DNA from: Tridacna crocea
Lineage: Eukaryota; Mollusca; Bivalvia; Cardiida; Cardiidae
Direction of reading: 5' to 3'
Length of the DNA stretch: 64,000 bases
Assembly: GCA_943736015.1 (NCBI GenBank)
Contig: OX031069.1
Coordinates: 21,085,235 to 21,149,234, forward strand
A program made the position numbers and the translations under genes. The notes below the pieces were generated by a model. That model did not search any database. It saw only the letters and a list, made by a program, of their open reading frames with translations, and had not been told where the DNA came from. Of the stretch, positions 45,501 to 51,500 are shown one piece after another (the first letter of the stretch is position 1; every line of letters starts with the position of its first letter).

Positions 45501-48500
45501 GCCGCAGAGAAAATCTGGTCAATCTCCCTAGTTTCCTTGGCGTATCATACGACAACACACTAACTTATCCTGGGTTACAGACCAGTACTTTAGTAAGTAT
45601 AGGAGAGAATTCCTCCACCAGAATGCAACTGGCTAAAAGCCAAACTGAGAAGACAGCATCCGGCCCAGCCACAGGGAGACAATAATAGCCTCTTATTGCA
45701 GCCGGTCTTCCCGCCACCACTCCAAGGCCTCAACCTGATCTAGACTAAAAGCCCTGATCATGTTGGCGAAGCCAAAGAAGGAATTGGGAAACTCCTTCAG
45801 CCATCCATCTACCACACACTGGTTTCCGGTGAAGCAGTGTAGATGGATCCTTTGGCGAGGCCTAACATACCTCCGCGTAAAACGCAGAAGTTTGAGAAAA
45901 ACCTCAAATCCGCAGTCCTCATCCACTTTTGTGCAATGCAACACCTGAACTTGCCACTTTCAGCAAGGGCATAACTCTCTCCAGCAACACTAGTTAACCT
46001 GACGTGAGGACGTCTTAGTCAACCCGTGCTACGGAGTGCGTCGCAGCTACACCAAGTCAGCGGGCTCTTCGGGGAGCTAGAAGCCCCAGCCGTAGAGGCC
46101 GACTTACTTGCAAACACCTGAAGTTTGCGGGCTCTTCGGGGAGCTAGAAACCCCAGCCTTAGAGGCCGACTTATAACTTCTGTTTTATTAGCTTGTTTTC
46201 TTCTTACCTCCCCCCCTCCCCCTTTTTTGGAGCCGCCTCTCCGGGGGCCCTCCCGGGGCTGGAGACAGTGGGACTAAACCCGACTGGAGTGAAAGGTAAA
46301 AAGTTCCGACGGAGCGGGCTAAACTTTTGGCAAGGCCTTGACCTGGCTGAAGGATAGGCTAGAAGCCACATCCTTGGATACACCTACACAGAAAGACAGG
46401 CTAGAAGCCGTATCTTCCTATCCAATGGGTTACCTTGGAGTCGGAGATAATTTGCAGATGTTTTATACTGACAAATAATCAGTATGCTACATCCACAGTT
46501 CCTCCACTCTTGCAGGCCTTACACTTATATTTGTCAATAGTCAGTGCATCTGATACACTGATATTAACGCATGAACCATGGAACCACTCATCACAATAGT
46601 CACACTGTATCATGAAGCGACCATTCCAGGGCTGGCGACACAAGCAATACTTGGTGCCTTCCTCACTGTCGGGAATGATTGCTGAATCCTGAGGTAGGGA
46701 TTTGTGCTTTGTGATCCAATTTGGGAGAGTCCTATCCCTACAGGGCATTAGCCTGTCATGGTTCACTACGAACACAGACTTATGGAGCTTCACACGATAT
46801 ACGTATGAAGACAGTTTCTTTATTATTATGGCTGGTCCCTTCCAAGGAGATGACAGTTTTCTGGACTGTCCCTTACTAACTGCTGTATCTAATAGATACA
46901 CAACATCTCCTTCAGCATATGGCCGTAAAAGAATTTTCAGATCATAATTCTTTTTCATGCGCTTCAGTGAAGTTTTCAGATTCTGGCGAGCGGTGTCATG
47001 AGCCGATTGCATGTTTTTAACCAGGTCATTGACATACTCGCCATAATCCACAGACTGACTTTTGGGACAAGGGAACATCAAATTTGCTGGTGTATTGATC
47101 TCCCGTCCCAACATCAATCTATTCGGGGTAAAACCCGTACTTCTGTTTACTGAAGCCCTTATTGCCATAGCTATTTGCTGGAGGTACTTGTCCCATTGAT
47201 CCTGTTTTTTACCTAAAAAGCATCGGACAGCATCCATTAAAGTACGATTAAATCGTTCTACCTGTCCGTTGGCTGCAGGTCGATAAGGAGTGGTTCTAGC
47301 CTTATGGATCTGCAAAGCTTTGCATAAAGCTTCAAAAAGTTTTCCGTCAAAGTTCCTGCCTTGATCGGAGAAAATCTGTAGTGGTAGACCAAAACGCGAA
47401 AAAAAGTTATCAATGGCCGCCTGAGCCGTTTCCTCCGCGCGCTGAGAAGGCAAAGGGACACATTCAACCCATTTCGTAAACTGGTCCACCATCATTAGGC
47501 AGTGAACATTACCAAGCATTGTTTTAGGTAAAGGACCAATAAAATCTATATGTACCCGCTCCATAGGTACCCCAGCTTGAAATTCTGTTAATGGGACCTT
47601 TCCATAAGCCTTGTTCTTTTTGCTCTGGTTGCAGACATTGCAAGATAGCACATAGGACTCCACATCCTTTGACATACGAAACCAGAAAAACTTTTCTTTG
47701 AGTTTTGCCTTTGTCCTAGCAACACCTTGATGCCCCGCTGAGGGTATATCATGGTGCAAGGACAAGACAGATTCTTTAAGACTTTCGGGGACGACTAGAA
47801 GCCAGTCACCCATGTCTTCATCTGGTTTTTGTCTGTATAAGACACCATCTATAAGTTTGAACAACTCTTTATCCAGCCAATAACTTTTTGCCCCAACGCT
47901 GGCAATAAACAAATCTTTTTCAGCTGGTTCTTCCTTTTTCTCGATCCAAGCTAGAAGCATGGCGAGATTTTTGTCTTTATGTTGCTCGTCTCTGAGTTCA
48001 CCGAGTGAATAGCCCCAGCACGTTCTTGTGGTGGTACTGGTAGCCAAATCACTCAGGGAGACGGTGCAACACCCTATTTTGCTCAAACTTCTTTCCTTAT
48101 GGAAAGTTATGTCAAAGTGTGCTTCTGTACTACCTAACCCGTCAATGTCTCCAGAACCAATGACGTCTAGAAGACGGTCATTGCCTGTAAATATGACTGC
48201 GTCTAGAAGACGGCGGTCTTTACAGGGAGCGTCGTCTGTCGGCTGGTCTAGAAGACCCGAGCCTAGACTGCTCTTGATGCCTGGATGCTGCCCTGAATGG
48301 TCTAGAAGACCCGATTCAGTCTGCAGCTCTTTAGCAGTACAAGATCTTTCTGAAAAAATCTGGCGGACTCCCACTGACCTGGCCTCGCCCCTTCTTGCAC
48401 CTACCACTTTTCGGTTAACCTCTGTCAGAGGTGCCTTCCCTTCCTGCACGACCAGACTAACGGCCTCGTCCACTTCGTCAGTGAACTTAGCCCACTGGGT

Positions 48501-51500
48501 ATGCGCCCTCGTGCAGTAATGGCATCCTCCGCATGGTAGGTCCGCAAGCTTGATGCCAGAAATGTACTTTAAGCATGGACTTAAAGGATCTGGGATCCTT
48601 GAAAGTGCGTCCGCATTTCCATGCTTTGATCCCTCTCGATGTTTGACCACCATGTGGTATTGAGAAAGTTCCTCAATCCATCGAGCTAGCTGGCCCTGCG
48701 GTTCTTTGAACCTTAATAACCAGGTTAAACTGGAGTGGTCTGTCCTTACTGTAAAGATCTTACCAAGCAGATAGAACCTGAACTGTCTAGTAAACCTCAC
48801 AATGGCCAACAACTCCCTCCGGGTGGTGCAATAATTCTGTTGCTCAGGAGTCAGAGAAAAACTGCTAAAAGCAATCACCTTCTCAACCCCATTCTGCAAC
48901 TGAATCAACTCAGCGCCTATGGCAAACTGAGATGCATCCACATCCAAAATGAAGGTATCATTGACGTTCGGTAAAGCTAGAACAGGTGGACTTGTAAGTA
49001 CTGCTTTTAACTTTTCAAAAGCACCCTGATGCTCTTCACCCCATGTAAAGGGTTTTCCCCCTGTCAGTTTGTACAGAGGACGAGCGATCTCTGCAAAATC
49101 TTTTACGAACATTCTATGGTAATTAGCTAACCCCAGAAACTGTTCAACTTCTTTAGAACTTTTGGGCGTTGGCCAATTTCTAACAGTTTCTGTGTCTTTC
49201 TCTGTCATGGATAAAGAGTTTCCACTTACAGATCTGCCCAGAAACTCCACTTCATTTTGAAAGAAGAGGCATTTCTTAGGCTTCAGCTTCATACCATGTG
49301 TTCTAAATCTATCCAGGACTTGACATAGATTTTGCAAGTGCTCTTCAAAAGTTTTTCCCATTACAAGAATGTCATCTAAAAAGGCAAGTACAATCTTCCA
49401 GGTCAGTCCCTTCAGTATGAAGTTGACAACCCGGGAGAATGTGGCAGGTGCATTGGTCAGACCAAAACCCATCTTTAAGTGTTCAAAGAGTCCGAACTTG
49501 GTAATAAAAGCTGTTTTCTTACGGTCTTCCTCTTTGACCTTAACTTGCCAATAAGCAGAATTTGCATGTAGTTTAGAAAACCAGATGTTTCCTGCCAGCG
49601 TGTCAAGACAATCTTCAACTAGTGGTAATGGGAATGTGTCTTTCACTGTGACGTCATTCAAAGCTCGGTAGTCGATGCACCACCGAACTGAGCCATCTCT
49701 CTTCCTGATTAAAACAGGAGAAGAAGCCCATTCAGACACAGATTCCTGAATGACGCCTGCATCCAACATTTTCTTCAGGTGAGCTTCTTCCTCATCAACA
49801 AAACACGCAGGTGTTCTACGCATTCTTTGTTTGATAGGCTTAGCGTCACCTGTATCAATTGCATGCTCTATAGCTGCGAATTGACCAAGGTCAAACTCAC
49901 TTTGAGCAAAGACATCGGCATAGCTACGTAGAACGCCAGCTAATTTCGATTCTTGCTCTGCATTAAGGTGCGTTCTGGATGCCTCAAACACACCCTGCAA
50001 ATGCAATGGTAATTCCACAGCTATATTACTCTCACCTTTGTGGCTAGAAGCCACAAGATTCACTGACCCGTGACCCTGGGGTTTTCCCATTGAGCTAGAA
50101 GCCGCAACAGGCCTAAACCCCTTACTGAATTCAGTTGGGCTAGAAGCCGCAACTGACCTTGACATATGGCGTAAATTAGTTGGGCTAGAAGCCGCAACAG
50201 ACCTTATTCCATGATTATGTATTGTTGGGCTAGAAGCCGCAACACTACTAGACCCTGATATGGAAGATTGGCTAGAAGCCATTCTTTCATCTGCACTGTG
50301 CATGTCCCCTAAAACAGTGTCAATTTCGTGTGCATTCGCAATAATTTCATTCTTTTTCAATGTTTTGAAATTATCGGTGGGGTTAACCAGACAGATGATC
50401 GGTCTATCACCGGCAGATCTGACAATGCAAGGCATAAGTACCTTTCTTTGGTGTATCAGATCACCAGGTTCTAGATAATAATCACCCAGCTGGTCGTCCA
50501 ATTTACATGCAACACGAACAACAGAATTGGGAGGGACCACCACCCTTTTTGTCAAAGACACCCTAGCCACAACAGGTTTTTTATCCTGCAGATGTGTCGT
50601 GACAGGGACGCTTTCTCCATTCACCACAAGGGTGTCAGACTTCATATCATGTAAGACACCCAAATGGCGCATGATGTCATGGCCCAACAACATGTCGTCT
50701 GAAATAGGGGCGACATAAAGTCTTTCCCTAATTATCTGGGAGCCAAGACATATCTGCACAGGTTTAACTATGAAACCTGGTAAAATGTTGTCCCTATCCG
50801 CCATCTGCATCACGATATCCTTGATCTTTTTTGGTTTTTGTTTCAAGGTATCGTAAACCTGCTTGGAGAGAATAGAAATTTCTGCTCCCGAGTCAATCTT
50901 AGCCTGAATATCTCTTCCCCCGACTTTCAAATTGATGAAAGAAGAGCCTGCACAAACAATCTGTACCTTAACTGGCTCGTCCTTAAAGGTAGGAGGATTA
51001 GGATTGATAATGGTCGCAGTATTACTACTCCCTTTAGTCTGGTTAGAAACCGAGACCGACTCAGAAGTCAGGTTAGAAACCGTGACTTTCGACTGAGTTT
51101 GACCACCTTTAAATGTTTCTTTGACAGAGGACTGAGGGGCGTGGTCCTTGACCTCAGTCCTTACCCGTTTAAATTCTGCTGGTTTTCTTTGTTTTTCTTC
51201 TGTAACCAGGCCTTGTACCTCTTACAATCTTTTTTGTAATGGCCAGCCTTTTTACAGAAGAAACAAAGATCACCTGGTTTGGCCTTTCTTTTTTCTTTTT
51301 CTGACTTAATTGCTTCAGCAACGACCTTTTTTACTTCCTCCAAGGTTACCTGGTTGATGAACACTTGGTCTGTAGATTTTTTACTTTTTTTCTGTCCATC
51401 AACAGCCCTGGTAATGTTTTGGTGGTGTTTCACCAAATTCAAGGCCTGCTGAATACTTTTAGGGTTTTCAAGGCAAGCATGTTTGGCTGCTTCCTTGTCC

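Noticed and set aside
48028-48519. 163-codon plus-strand open frame
   Set aside because: It is antisense to pol of LTR element 2, with no domain of its own.
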